Origin: Pseudomonadota bacterium
GTDB lineage: Bacteria; Pseudomonadota; Gammaproteobacteria; Xanthomonadales; Xanthomonadaceae
DNA length: 15,925 nt
Direction of reading: 5' to 3'
Assembly: GCA_023395465.1 (NCBI GenBank)
Contig: JAEWZE010000141.1
Span: forward strand, 1 to 15,925
Below, piece by piece: positions 1 through 7,072 of the stretch. Positions within the stretch are counted from its first letter, which is position 1; the number at the start of each line of letters is the position of its first letter. The notes below the pieces were generated by a model. It saw only the letters and a list, made by a program, of their open reading frames with translations. It had not been told where the DNA came from and ran no database searches. The position numbers and the translations under genes were made by a program.

Positions 1-1142
1 TCGATGACCCACAGCGCGCCGTCCGGGCCCTGGCGCACGCCGCGGATGCGCGCGCCCATCGCGAAGCGCTCGGCTTCGCGCGCGCCCTCGCCATCGAACT
101 CGATGCGCACCAGCGACTGCGACGACAGGCCGCCGGCGAACGCGTTGCCCTGGAACGAAGGGAACAGCTCGCCCGAATAGAAGACCAGACTCGACGGCGA
201 GATCACCGGCGTCCAGCTGATCGCCGGCGCATTGAATTCCGGACGCGTGTCGTGGTCGGGGATCGGGCGGCCGTCGTAGTGGTCGCCGTTGGAGACCACC
301 GGGTAGCCGTAGTTCGCGCCGCGCTCGACACGGTTGAGCTCGTCGCCGCCCTTGGGCCCCATCTCGATGTCCCAGGCCTGGCCGCTGGCGTCGAAGGCCA
401 GGCCCAGCGGATTGCGGTGGCCGAGCGACCACACCTGCGCGGCGACCCCGCCCTGGTCGGCGAACGGATTGTCGGCCGGCACGCTGCCGTCTTCCTCCAG
501 GCGCAGCACCTTGCCCAGGTTGGACTGCATGTCCTGCGAAGGATCGAACTTCTGCCGCTCGCCCGAGGCGATCCACAGCTTGCCGTCATGGAACACGATG
601 CGATGCGCGTAATGGCCGCGGCCGGTGACCTTGGGCACCTGCCGCCAGATCACTTCGAGGCCTTCGAGGCGACCGCCGCCCGCGTCGTCGGTGACCAGCC
701 GCGCGCGCGCGACCGCAGCGCCGGCGGTATCGCCGTCGCCGGGTTCGGCATAGCTGACATAGACCAGGCCGTTCCCGGCGAACTGCGGATGCGGCACCAC
801 GTCGCCGAAGCCGCCCTGGCCGCCGTACACCACCTCGGGCAGGCCACCGATGTCGCCCGCGCGGCCACTGGCCACGTCGACCAGCTTCAGCGCGCCGGGG
901 CGCTCGCTGACCAGCAGCCGGCCGTCGGGCAGGAACGACAGCGCCCACGGCTCGTTGAAGGTGGCGATGGTCTCGGCCGAGAACGGACCGATCTCGCGGA
1001 CCTCGCGTTCGGCGGCGTCCGCGACCTGCGCGGTGGCGGCGCCTTCGTCGGACTGCGCCGCGGGCGCGCTGCCGTTGCCGTTGCCGCACGCGGCCAGCAG
1101 CGCCAGGGACAGCAGGGGGATGGTCAGTGCGGATCGATGCAT
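1..1142 (-). CDS. PQQ-dependent sugar dehydrogenase, lipoprotein (C-terminus beyond window)
   Basis: Soluble-type aldose sugar dehydrogenase (YliI/GdhB family), expected to oxidise the C1 of sugars with PQQ and to act in the periplasm. The visible 380 residues start with a lipoprotein signal (lipobox LAAC, lipidated Cys19) and an Ala/Gly-rich linker. The beta-propeller then carries family motifs: NEPWALSFLPDGRLLVSE (63-80), GGQGGFGDVV (108-116), GRGHYAHRIVF (174-184, which I take to hold the catalytic His), SNLGKVLRL (207-215), GHRNPLGLAF (241-250) and MGPKGGDELN (261-270). The reading frame is still open at base 1; about 15-20 residues are probably missing. The ATG at 1142 is supported by GAGGAG seven bases upstream. 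A -10-like TATCAT lies 34-39 bases upstream and abuts a palindrome, reported separately. Family assignment is firm; substrate is unknown. Confidence 0.93.
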   Translation of the reverse strand, partial: MHRSALTIPLLSLALLAACGNGNGSAPAAQSDEGAATAQVADAAEREVREIGPFSAETIATFNEPWALSFLPDGRLLVSERPGALKLVDVASGRAGDIGGLPEVVYGGQGGFGDVVPHPQFAGNGLVYVSYAEPGDGDTAGAAVARARLVTDDAGGGRLEGLEVIWRQVPKVTGRGHYAHRIVFHDGKLWIASGERQKFDPSQDMQSNLGKVLRLEEDGSVPADNPFADQGGVAAQVWSLGHRNPLGLAFDASGQAWDIEMGPKGGDELNRVERGANYGYPVVSNGDHYDGRPIPDHDTRPEFNAPAISWTPVISPSSLVFYSGELFPSFQGNAFAGGLSSQSLVRIEFDGEGAREAERFAMGARIRGVRQGPDGALWVI

Positions 1143-1175
1143 CGGAAGGCTCCTCGCCCGGAACTGGGTCGACGC

Positions 1176-1181
1176 ATGATA
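1176..1181 (-). promoter_or_regulatory. Candidate -10 box of the sugar dehydrogenase gene
   Basis: Read on the minus strand this is TATCAT, five of six matches to TATAAT. It would start transcription near 1169, leaving a leader of about 27 bases that contains the GAGGAG ribosome binding site. No convincing -35 hexamer is visible at 16-18 bases. Confidence 0.45.
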
Positions 1182-1182
1182 G

Positions 1183-1199
1183 CGCCCGCCTGGCGGGCG
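1183..1199. promoter_or_regulatory. Perfect 17-base palindrome next to the -10 box (candidate operator)
   Basis: CGCCCGCCTGGCGGGCG has 8-base arms around a central T. It begins one base beyond the candidate -10 box of the sugar dehydrogenase gene and so fills the -35/-10 spacer. A site there would block RNA polymerase if bound. No known regulator's consensus is recognised. GC-rich palindromes arise easily in such a genome, so the role is inferred from perfection and position only. Confidence 0.35.
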
Positions 1200-1465
1200 G
1201 CCCGGCGCGTCGCCGATGCGCGGGGGCCCGGGTCCGCAGTGCGTCCGGAGCCTGCAGCGGCCCGTCGATGTGCGCGTTGTGGCGGCCGCCCGCGCGCCCG
1301 CGGCGACAGTGCGCGCAGCTGAACGCCATCCGCGCGCGGAACGACCCCTTAACTCCATCCATGCACCGGTCTTCATGAGCGGCGGGCAAGGTGTGGCCCG
1401 TGCGGAAGCGGTCGTCATGGACGTGCAGCCCCGCGCCACTTCACATCCCCCGATGGAGACAGCGA
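1200..1465. other. Intergenic region between divergent sugar dehydrogenase and EF-hand genes
   Basis: This is the remainder of a 323-base divergent gap. It should contain the promoter of the EF-hand gene, but I see no hexamer pair close to consensus. GGAGA at 1455-1459 is the ribosome binding site of that gene. Open frames crossing this stretch lack start signals and family resemblance, and I treat them as chance. Confidence 0.5.
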
Positions 1466-1849
1466 ATGAAGCATGCACGCAAGCCCCTGGCCGCCCTGAT
1501 CGCGTTCGGCGCCGCCCTGGCCATCCCGGCCGCCTTCGCCCAGGACTCGAGCACCTCCCCCACGCAGCAGACGCCTCCGACCGATCCGGCCACGTCCACC
1601 GCACCGCCGACGGATCCGACGACCTCCACCTCGCCGGCCGCCGAGCAGAAGCCGCTGACCTGGGCCGACCTCGACGTCGACGGCAACGGCACCCTCAGCC
1701 AGACCGAGGCCGGCAGCCTGCAGTCGCTGGCGCAGGTGTTCGGCGACGCCGACGCCGACAGCAACGGCGAGCTGACCCCGGACGAGTACAAGGCCTTCGT
1801 CGCGCGCAACAACGCGGCCCAGCCCGAGGCCTCCGGCGGCACCGACTGA
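1466..1849 (+). CDS. Secreted EF-hand calcium-binding protein
   Basis: A 127-residue protein with a Sec signal peptide (positive start MKHARK, hydrophobic core, likely cleavage after AFA at residue 25). A low-complexity Pro/Thr/Ser/Asp linker follows (about 27-60), including two near-identical ten-residue units (PPTDPATSTA, PPTDPTTSTS). Two canonical EF-hand loops come next: D70-V-D-G-N-G to E81, and D96-A-D-S-N-G to E107, each with acidic or Asn ligands at positions 1, 3 and 5 and Glu at 12. It should bind two calcium ions in the periplasm or outside the cell; its partner is unknown. GGAGA sits six bases before the ATG. Upstream in-frame codons are not preferred because they would bury the signal peptide. 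Confidence 0.9.
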   Translation: MKHARKPLAALIAFGAALAIPAAFAQDSSTSPTQQTPPTDPATSTAPPTDPTTSTSPAAEQKPLTWADLDVDGNGTLSQTEAGSLQSLAQVFGDADADSNGELTPDEYKAFVARNNAAQPEASGGTD

Positions 1850-1882
1850 CGCCATCGCACCAGCCGCCCGTTGAGGGCATGC

Positions 1883-1910
1883 GCATCGGCGGCCTGCGGG
1901 CCGCCGATGC
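1883..1910. terminator. Perfect 12-bp inverted repeat, possible terminator
   Basis: Arms GCATCGGCGGCC (1883-1894) and GGCCGCCGATGC (1899-1910) pair perfectly around a TGCG loop, 33 bases after the EF-hand stop codon. No T-run follows, so it is not a textbook intrinsic terminator, but a stem this stable could stop transcription or protect the 3' end. It lies just upstream of the next gene's -10 box, so an operator role is an alternative. Confidence 0.5.
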
Positions 1911-1925
1911 CGTTGTGGGCCGTCA

Positions 1926-1931
1926 TATACT
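1926..1931 (+). promoter_or_regulatory. -10 box positioned for a leaderless transcript of the HAD gene
   Basis: TATACT matches TATAAT at five of six positions. Exactly seven bases separate it from the A of the ATG at 1939, so transcription would begin at or next to the start codon. No Shine-Dalgarno sequence precedes that ATG, which agrees with leaderless translation. No clear -35 element is seen. Confidence 0.55.
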
Positions 1932-1938
1932 CCGTGCC

Positions 1939-2676
1939 ATGGCCGTGATCGACATGGTCGGCTTCGATGCCGACGACACCCTGTGGCGCAGCGAGGACTA
2001 TTTCCACGCCGCGCAGGAGGAATTCGAACGCATCGTCGGGCGCCACGTCGACCTCGGCGATACTGGCGTGCGCGATCGCCTGTACGCGGTGGAGAAGGGC
2101 AACATCGCGGTGTTCGGCTACGGCGTGAAGGGCATGGCGCTGTCCATGGTCGAGGCCGCGGTCGACATCACCGAGGGGCGCATTCCCGCACGCGACCTGC
2201 ACCGCATCGTGCACATCGCCAAGGACATGCTGCGCCACCCGGTGGACCTGCTGCCGGGCGTGCGCGAGGCGGTGGAGGAGATCGCGGCCGCGCATGACGT
2301 GGTGCTGATCACCAAGGGCGACCTGTTCCACCAGGAAGCGAAGGTGCGCGACAGCGGACTGTCCGCGCTGTTCCGCCGCATCGAGATCGTCAGCGAGAAG
2401 GACGCGGGCACCTATGCGCGCCTGCTCGAGGAGTTCGGGATCCCGGCCGACCGCTTCGCCATGATCGGCAACTCGCTGCGCTCGGACATCGTGCCGGTGC
2501 TGCGCCTGGGCGGCTGGGGCGTGCACGTGCCCTACCACCTGACCTGGGCGCACGAGAACGAGGCCGACGACGTCGCCGGGCACCCGCGGCTGCGACAGGT
2601 GGCCACTGCCGCCGAACTGCCGCAGGCGGTGCGGGACGTGGTGGCGTCCGCGGCACCGGCCGCGCTGGCGGGCTGA
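1939..2676 (+). CDS. HAD-superfamily hydrolase (phosphatase-like)
   Basis: A 245-residue cytoplasmic hydrolase with all four HAD motifs. Motif I is FDADDTLW, with Asp10 as nucleophile and Asp12 as general acid. Motif II is the Thr of ITKGD (Thr125). Motif III is Lys154 in SEKD. Motif IV is GNSLRSD, with Asp183 as a magnesium ligand. The alpha-helical insert between motif I and II (about 18-100) indicates a C1 cap, as in the YjjG/YfnB-like nucleotide or small-molecule phosphatases. The substrate cannot be told from sequence. The ATG at 1939 puts motif I at the usual distance from the N-terminus. The upstream region has a -10 box but no ribosome binding site. The next gene starts one base after the stop, suggesting co-transcription. 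Confidence 0.92.
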   Translation: MAVIDMVGFDADDTLWRSEDYFHAAQEEFERIVGRHVDLGDTGVRDRLYAVEKGNIAVFGYGVKGMALSMVEAAVDITEGRIPARDLHRIVHIAKDMLRHPVDLLPGVREAVEEIAAAHDVVLITKGDLFHQEAKVRDSGLSALFRRIEIVSEKDAGTYARLLEEFGIPADRFAMIGNSLRSDIVPVLRLGGWGVHVPYHLTWAHENEADDVAGHPRLRQVATAAELPQAVRDVVASAAPAALAG

Positions 2677-2677
2677 C

Positions 2678-3172
2678 GTGCGCCTGCCGGCCGCCCGGAT
2701 GTGGGCCGTGCTGCTGGGCGCGGCGCTGGCCTCCGGCGTCGCCGCCCAGGATGCGCCGCCCGCGTCGACCGCGGCCGCGCAGGAAGAGATCGCCGGCACC
2801 GGCAATGCGTGGATCGACCTGCGCCTGGACGACATGGACCGGTACGCCGCGCGCTACCGCGAGGCCTTCGTCGACGAGATCGTGCGCTACCTCGAGGCGC
2901 CGCGGCCGCTGGTGGACGAGGCGCTGGCCGATGGCCGCATGCGCCCGGGCGAGGTGTACTACGCCTGCGCGCTGGCCCGCGCCGGCGGGCGGCCCTGCCG
3001 CAGCCTGGTCGACGCCCGGCTCGCAGGCGCCGACGGTGGCTGGGCGGGCATCCTCGCGCGCCTGGAGCTCGACGACGAAGCCAGGCTGCATGCGCGCATC
3101 CGCGAGGACATCGTCGCCAGCTACCGGCGCTGGGCGCGGCCGATCGACATCAAGGCACGTCCGGCCCGCTGA
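2678..3172 (+). CDS. Exported protein of unknown function
   Basis: Not recognised. The GTG at 2678 gives 164 residues beginning with a good Sec signal (Arg2 and Arg7, then WAVLLGAALASGVAA, likely cleaved near residue 23). The alternative ATG at 2699 would remove the positive charges, so GTG is preferred. The mature part is predicted helical, rich in Asp, Glu and Arg, with two cysteines (97 and 107) spaced so they could form a disulfide in the periplasm. It starts one base after the HAD gene, so translation is probably coupled. No catalytic motif or repeat is seen. Confidence 0.75.
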   Translation: MRLPAARMWAVLLGAALASGVAAQDAPPASTAAAQEEIAGTGNAWIDLRLDDMDRYAARYREAFVDEIVRYLEAPRPLVDEALADGRMRPGEVYYACALARAGGRPCRSLVDARLAGADGGWAGILARLELDDEARLHARIREDIVASYRRWARPIDIKARPAR

Positions 3173-3184
3173 GGCGTTGCACGA

Positions 3185-3211
3185 GGCCCGTCGCTGGTTG
3201 CGACGCGGGCC
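3185..3211 (+). terminator. Stem-loop after the exported-protein gene
   Basis: Thirteen bases after the stop, GGCCC-GTCGC pairs with GCGAC-(GC)-GGGCC: ten base pairs interrupted by a two-base bulge, around loop TGGTT. There is no T-run, so termination strength is uncertain. The position at an operon end supports the call. Confidence 0.45.
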
Positions 3212-3395
3212 GGCCCGCTTCGAGCCGTTTCCTTACGCCTGCGGGCGCCGTCCCGGATCCGGAAGTGCCGTACCTTCCCGGCGTGTTCTCGCCGCGTGAG
3301 CGCGACGTTATCCGCGCGTGGACCATTCCGACGGGCGCCGTCGTTCGGCGCAAACCCGCCGCAGATGAAGCTGCAGGCCGGAGCCCCGCCGGATC

Positions 3396-3400
3396 AGGAG
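3396..3400 (+). promoter_or_regulatory. Ribosome binding site deciding the DUF3182 start
   Basis: AGGAG lies ten bases before the ATG at 3411. It supports that start over the ATG at 3496, which belongs to a different frame and has no such signal. This matters because the gene appears frameshifted between the two frames. Confidence 0.6.
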
Positions 3401-3410
3401 ATCCACCGCC

Positions 3411-4524
3411 ATGCCCGTCATGCTTGCCACCGAGGCTGCCCCGCCCCCGCCCGTCGCGCCGCAACTGCCCCGCACGGTGATGCCCTTCATCGACCATGGC
3501 GGCGCGCATTCGACCCACGAACTCGCCAGCCTGCATGCCGCGTTGCGGCGCCTGCCCGCGCTGCTCGGGTGCGCCGGCGACCGACGCGGGCGCTGCCGGC
3601 GCCGGGGCACGCTACTGGCTGCCGATGCGCACCCTGCTGCGCGAGGAGGCCGAACGGCTGGGCATCGGCGACGAGGGCGGACTGTGGGGCGGGGTGGTGC
3701 CGCATGCGTTCGTCGGTACCAAGCTGGTCAGCCATCCGCGCTGGCCCAGTGGCAGCGGCGTGCCGGCCGGCTGGCGCGACGTCCCCGGCATCGAGGCCAG
3801 CACGCTGCCGGGGTGGTCGGTGTTCACGCGCGCCGATGCGCTGGCGGCCTGCGAGGCCCTGCTGGAACGCGGTCCGCTGCGGATCAAGAGTCCCTATGCG
3901 CGCGGCGGCAACGACCAGACCGTAGTCGACGACGCGCGTGTGGCACGCGACTGGCTTCAATCGGCCGCGGCGATCGGCGTGGAGCATGGGCTGGTGGTCG
4001 AACGCGACCTGGCCGAGGCCGCCACCTATGGCGTCGGCGGCGCCCGGGTGGGCGGACACGCCATCGCCTACCACGGCACCCAGCGCACCGTGGCCGATCC
4101 ACACGGCAAGCGCGTCTACGGCGGTTCCCGGCTCACCGTGTTCCGCGGCGACCTCGCCAGCCTGTGCGCGACCCTGCCGCCCGGGGAGGCGCGCGAGGCG
4201 GTGTGCACCGCGATGCAGTACGACCGCGCGGTGCGCGGCGCGTATCGCGTGCTGGCCTCGCGCTGCAACTACGACGTGATCGTCGGCCACGACCGCGATG
4301 GCGTGCGGCACTGCGGCGTGCTCGAGCAGTCCTGGCGCTTCGGCGGCGCGAGCATGGCCGAGCTGCTGGCGATGGAGCGCTTCGCCCGCGATCCGGACCT
4401 GCGCTGGGTGGTCACCGAAACGGTGGAAGCCTACGATCGCGATGCGCTGCCCGACGACGCCGTGCTGGTCTGGCCGGGCGACGCCGAGTCGCCCTGCAAG
4501 TACGCCAGGGTCGATGGATATTGA
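3411..4524 (+). CDS. DUF3182 family protein, with apparent +1 frameshift near 3570
   Basis: Two frames together make one recognisable protein. Residues from the ATG at 3411 (ending HSTHELASLHAALRRLPALLG) resemble the N-terminus of the family. From about 3570 the family sequence continues in the next frame, with GGVVPHAFVGTKLVSHP, PLRIKSPYARGG, LVVERDLAEAATYGVG, YHGTQR, KRVYGGSRLTV, SRCNYDV and GVLEQSWRFGGASMAEL. Dropping one base, for instance T3570, gives an uninterrupted 370-residue protein of normal family length. The layout resembles ATP-grasp enzymes, but the function is not established. If the extra base is real, only a shorter product (for example from the ATG at 3625) would be made; otherwise it is a sequencing error. 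The downstream frame shows no other damage, which favours an error or a very recent event. Overlaps the next gene by 11 bases. Confidence 0.8.
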
Positions 4525-5365
4525 GCTGGGCCGCCTCGGCATCGAGGTCGTTCCGGGAGAGTCGGTCGAAGCCACCTTGCTGGCGCCGCAGCGCGCATTG
4601 CCCGCCGTGCTGTTCGTGCACGGCTGGGGCGGCAGCCAGACCCAGGACCTGAGCCGCGCGCGCGAGGTTGCGGCGCTGGGCTGCGTGTGCCTGACCTTCG
4701 ACCTGCGCGGTCATCGGGCCGACGCGGCGAATCACGACACCGTCACCCGTGCGCAGAACCTGGACGACCTGTGCGCCTGCTACGACTGGCTCGCCGCCCA
4801 GGCCGACGTGGACGCCGAGGCGGTGGCCGTGGTCGGCGTCAGCTACGGCGGCTACCTGGCCGCGATCCTGTCCGCGCTGCGTCCGGTGCGCTGGCTCGCG
4901 CTGCGCACGCCGGCGCTGTACCTGGACCGGGACTGGGAGTTGCCCAAGCGCCGGCTGCACGACGATCCGGACCTGGTGCGCTACCGGCACAGCCCGGTCG
5001 CGCCCGACGCCAACCGCGCGCTGCGTGCCTGCCAGCGGTTCGAGGGCGATGCGCTGCTGGTCGAGGCCGGTCGCGACGAGATCATCCCGCGACAGGTGAT
5101 CGACAACTACGCCGCCGCCTTTCCGCGTGCGCGCTCGATGACCCGCCGCCTGGTTGCTGAGGCCAGCCACGGCTTCGACGACAAGCCGGCGCAGCGCCAG
5201 TACAGCGACACGCTGCTGGCGTGGATGACCGAGATGATCGTCGGTTCGCGCGGTGCGATCGCGGCCAGCAAGGTGCGCGCGTACAAGGACGAACAGAAGG
5301 CGCATGCGCCAGCGCAGGACGAGTCGGGATGGCGGCGGGCGGGCCCAGGCGCGCGTGGAAAATGA
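4514..5365 (+). CDS. Alpha/beta hydrolase
   Basis: A 283-residue cytoplasmic alpha/beta-fold hydrolase. The oxyanion-hole motif is HGWGG (36-40), the nucleophile elbow is GVSYGG (Ser110), the acid is Asp188 in GRDEIIP, and the histidine is His219 in ASHGF. All three triad residues are present. The layout fits dienelactone-hydrolase or acyl-peptidase-like esterases; the substrate is unknown. The last 40 residues are polar and Lys/Arg-rich and lie outside the fold. The ATG overlaps the end of the DUF3182 gene by 11 bases and has only AGGG three bases upstream, so it probably depends on translational coupling. The arrangement suggests the two proteins act in one pathway (inference). Confidence 0.88.
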   Translation: MDIELGRLGIEVVPGESVEATLLAPQRALPAVLFVHGWGGSQTQDLSRAREVAALGCVCLTFDLRGHRADAANHDTVTRAQNLDDLCACYDWLAAQADVDAEAVAVVGVSYGGYLAAILSALRPVRWLALRTPALYLDRDWELPKRRLHDDPDLVRYRHSPVAPDANRALRACQRFEGDALLVEAGRDEIIPRQVIDNYAAAFPRARSMTRRLVAEASHGFDDKPAQRQYSDTLLAWMTEMIVGSRGAIAASKVRAYKDEQKAHAPAQDESGWRRAGPGARGK

Positions 5366-5476
5366 ACGCGTTCAGCTGGCCGATCTTCGTTGACGAGGCC
5401 TGCACCGGCGCGGGCGTAGAACAACGCGTACCGGCCAGGCCGGCAACGCGCACCGAACTAGACCTACAGGCGCCTC

Positions 5477-5797
5477 ATGGACACGCATACCTTTTCGCGA
5501 AACGGCGGGGACGCCGGCGTCTTCCCCATTGCCTTCGAAGATGAAGATCCCGTCTCACTCGATCTTTTCCGCGACCTGCTGCATCGCGCGCTCTCGATCG
5601 ACGACGACACGCGCTTCTGGAACTACCTCGAACAGGGCGTCCAGTCGATCGAGCGCGGCATGAGCCCCGAGGCCATCGCCCGGTTCGAGTACGCCGCCGA
5701 CTACGTGCTGGTCTTCCACGGCATGCCGGGCTGGACCTCGATGAAGCACCGCAACGGCGGCTGCGTCGACGCCGGCATCTCCATCAGGGCCGCCTGA
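5477..5797 (+). CDS. Hypothetical acidic cytoplasmic protein
   Basis: Not recognised. This is a 106-residue protein with no signal peptide or membrane segment. The N-terminal half is acidic (FEDEDP, SIDDDTRFW), the middle is helical (LEQGVQSIERGMSPEAIARFEYAADY shared over about 50-75), and the end is rich in Gly, with one Cys (Cys95) in NGGCVDAG. AGG stands six bases before the ATG. Third codon positions are strongly G/C, as in neighbouring genes, supporting a real gene. It stands alone, 111 bases after the hydrolase. Confidence 0.65.
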   Translation: MDTHTFSRNGGDAGVFPIAFEDEDPVSLDLFRDLLHRALSIDDDTRFWNYLEQGVQSIERGMSPEAIARFEYAADYVLVFHGMPGWTSMKHRNGGCVDAGISIRAA

Positions 5798-5933
5798 TCC
5801 ACGCCACCCCACGCCACGGCACGCCGCGTCCGCCCGCCGCGGCGCGCAGGCGTGGTCGCGGCGCGGGCTTCTCGCGGTGTTGACGCCCGCGCTGCTCAAG
5901 TGTCCGCCCGATGCAGGCGGAACGGACCCGGGC

Positions 5934-6827
5934 ATGATCGACGTGGCAATCGTGGGAGGCGGGCCCGCCGGCCTTACCGCGGCGATGTACCTGCGACGCT
6001 TCCATCGCGCCTGCCTGGTGTTCGACAGCGGCGAGAGCCGCGCGCGCTGGATTCCCGAGAGCAACAACTGCCCGGGGTTCCCTGGGGGCATTTCCGGGGT
6101 GGAACTGCTGCGGCGGCTGCGCAGGCAGGCGGCGGAGGCGGAGGTGCCGATCGAGGAAGCGCGGGTGGACCGGATCGCGCGCGGCGACGACGGCGAAGGC
6201 TTCGTCGTGCACGCCGGCGGCCGCCACTGGCGCGCACGCATGGTGATGATCGCCACGGGTCTGCGCGACCGCCTGCCGGGAGACTGGGCGGGCGAGGCGC
6301 TCGCCTGCGGCGCGCTCCGCCTGTGCCCGATCTGCGATGCCTTCGAAGCCAGCGACGGCCGCATCGGCGTATTCGGCCGTGGCGCGGACATCGGCTCGCA
6401 CGCGCGCTTCCTGCGGACGTTCTCGGCCGATGTGACGGCGCTGCCGCTCGACGGCGCCGATGGCGGCGAGGACGGCGCCACGGCCCGCTCGGATGGCGTG
6501 CAGTGGCTCGGCGGCGGCAGGCTCGAGTTCGACGGGGAGCGGTGCCGGTTCCGCAGCGGGACCGCCGCGGCCGAGTTCGACACGGTCTACAGCTTCCTCG
6601 GCTTCGACACCTCGGTGCCGATCGATGGATTGCATGTGGAGCGCACGGACGGCGGCGAGATCCTCGTCGACCGCCACCAGCTCACCGCCACGCCCGGCCT
6701 GTACGCCATCGGCGACATCGTCGGCGGCCTCAACCAGATTTCCGTGGCCGTCGGCCAGGCCGCGGCCGCCGCCACCCACGCGCACGGCCAGCTGCCGCGC
6801 ACCCCGCGCGCGGCGCCGCACGCATGA
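5934..6827 (+). CDS. Thioredoxin-reductase-like NAD(P)/FAD-dependent oxidoreductase
   Basis: A 297-residue flavoprotein of the class II pyridine nucleotide-disulfide family. The FAD-binding GGGPAG is at 8-13, the central domain has a redox pair CPIC (Cys131, Cys134) in LCPICDAF, and the second FAD motif GLYAIGDIVGG is at 255-265. The pair occupies the place of the CATC dithiol of thioredoxin reductase. The NADPH-site segment reads GVFGRGADIG (146-155) instead of the usual GGGDSA-type sequence, so nucleotide preference is uncertain. The ATG at 5934 places the FAD motif at its normal distance; upstream GTG 5877 would add 19 residues without family resemblance. Its stop overlaps the next start (ATGA), indicating coupled translation. 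A true thioredoxin reductase role is less likely than a specialised reductase or oxidase. Confidence 0.88.
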   Translation: MIDVAIVGGGPAGLTAAMYLRRFHRACLVFDSGESRARWIPESNNCPGFPGGISGVELLRRLRRQAAEAEVPIEEARVDRIARGDDGEGFVVHAGGRHWRARMVMIATGLRDRLPGDWAGEALACGALRLCPICDAFEASDGRIGVFGRGADIGSHARFLRTFSADVTALPLDGADGGEDGATARSDGVQWLGGGRLEFDGERCRFRSGTAAAEFDTVYSFLGFDTSVPIDGLHVERTDGGEILVDRHQLTATPGLYAIGDIVGGLNQISVAVGQAAAAATHAHGQLPRTPRAAPHA

Positions 6828-7072
6828 ATCCCGACCTCATCGGCTGGGCCGCGTCGGCGATCCTGCTGGCAACCCTGGTCCGGCAGATCCGCAAGCAGGT
6901 GGCGGAAGGCGGCGCGGGCGTCTCGCGCTGGCTGTTCATCGGCCAGAGCCTGGCGTCGGTCGGTTTCATCGCCTACAGCGTGATGCTGGGCAACTGGGTG
7001 TTCATCGTGACCAACACCTGCATCCTGATCACCGCGATCGCCGGGCAATGCCTGCGCCCGAAACAGGCCTGA
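6824..7072 (+). CDS. Small SemiSWEET/PQ-loop-like membrane protein
   Basis: An 82-residue protein with three hydrophobic helices (about 4-22, 36-54 and 58-76). It follows the SemiSWEET pattern: LIGW at the start, a loop rich in Gly after helix 1, IAYSVMLGNW between helices 2 and 3, and an Asn (64) in helix 3 near the place of the substrate-pocket Asn. The Pro-Gln signature at the end of helix 1 is Arg20-Gln21 here. SemiSWEETs dimerise and pass small solutes across the inner membrane; transport by this protein is inferred. Its ATG overlaps the flavoprotein stop codon (ATGA). Confidence 0.75.
   Translation: MNPDLIGWAASAILLATLVRQIRKQVAEGGAGVSRWLFIGQSLASVGFIAYSVMLGNWVFIVTNTCILITAIAGQCLRPKQA

Noticed and set aside
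252..1322. A 356-codon plus-strand open frame across the sugar dehydrogenase gene
   Set aside because: It is antisense to a gene with lipobox, ribosome binding site and propeller motifs, and has none of its own.
1216..1938. Upstream extension of the HAD gene as one 486-codon protein
   Set aside because: The extension runs through the EF-hand gene in another frame. The HAD motif I is normally near the N-terminus, and a -10 box lies directly before ATG 1939.
3496..3624. DUF3182 gene starting at ATG 3496
   Set aside because: The first 28 residues in that frame are Cys/Arg/Pro-rich and unlike the family, whereas the other frame from 3411 has family-like sequence and a ribosome binding site.
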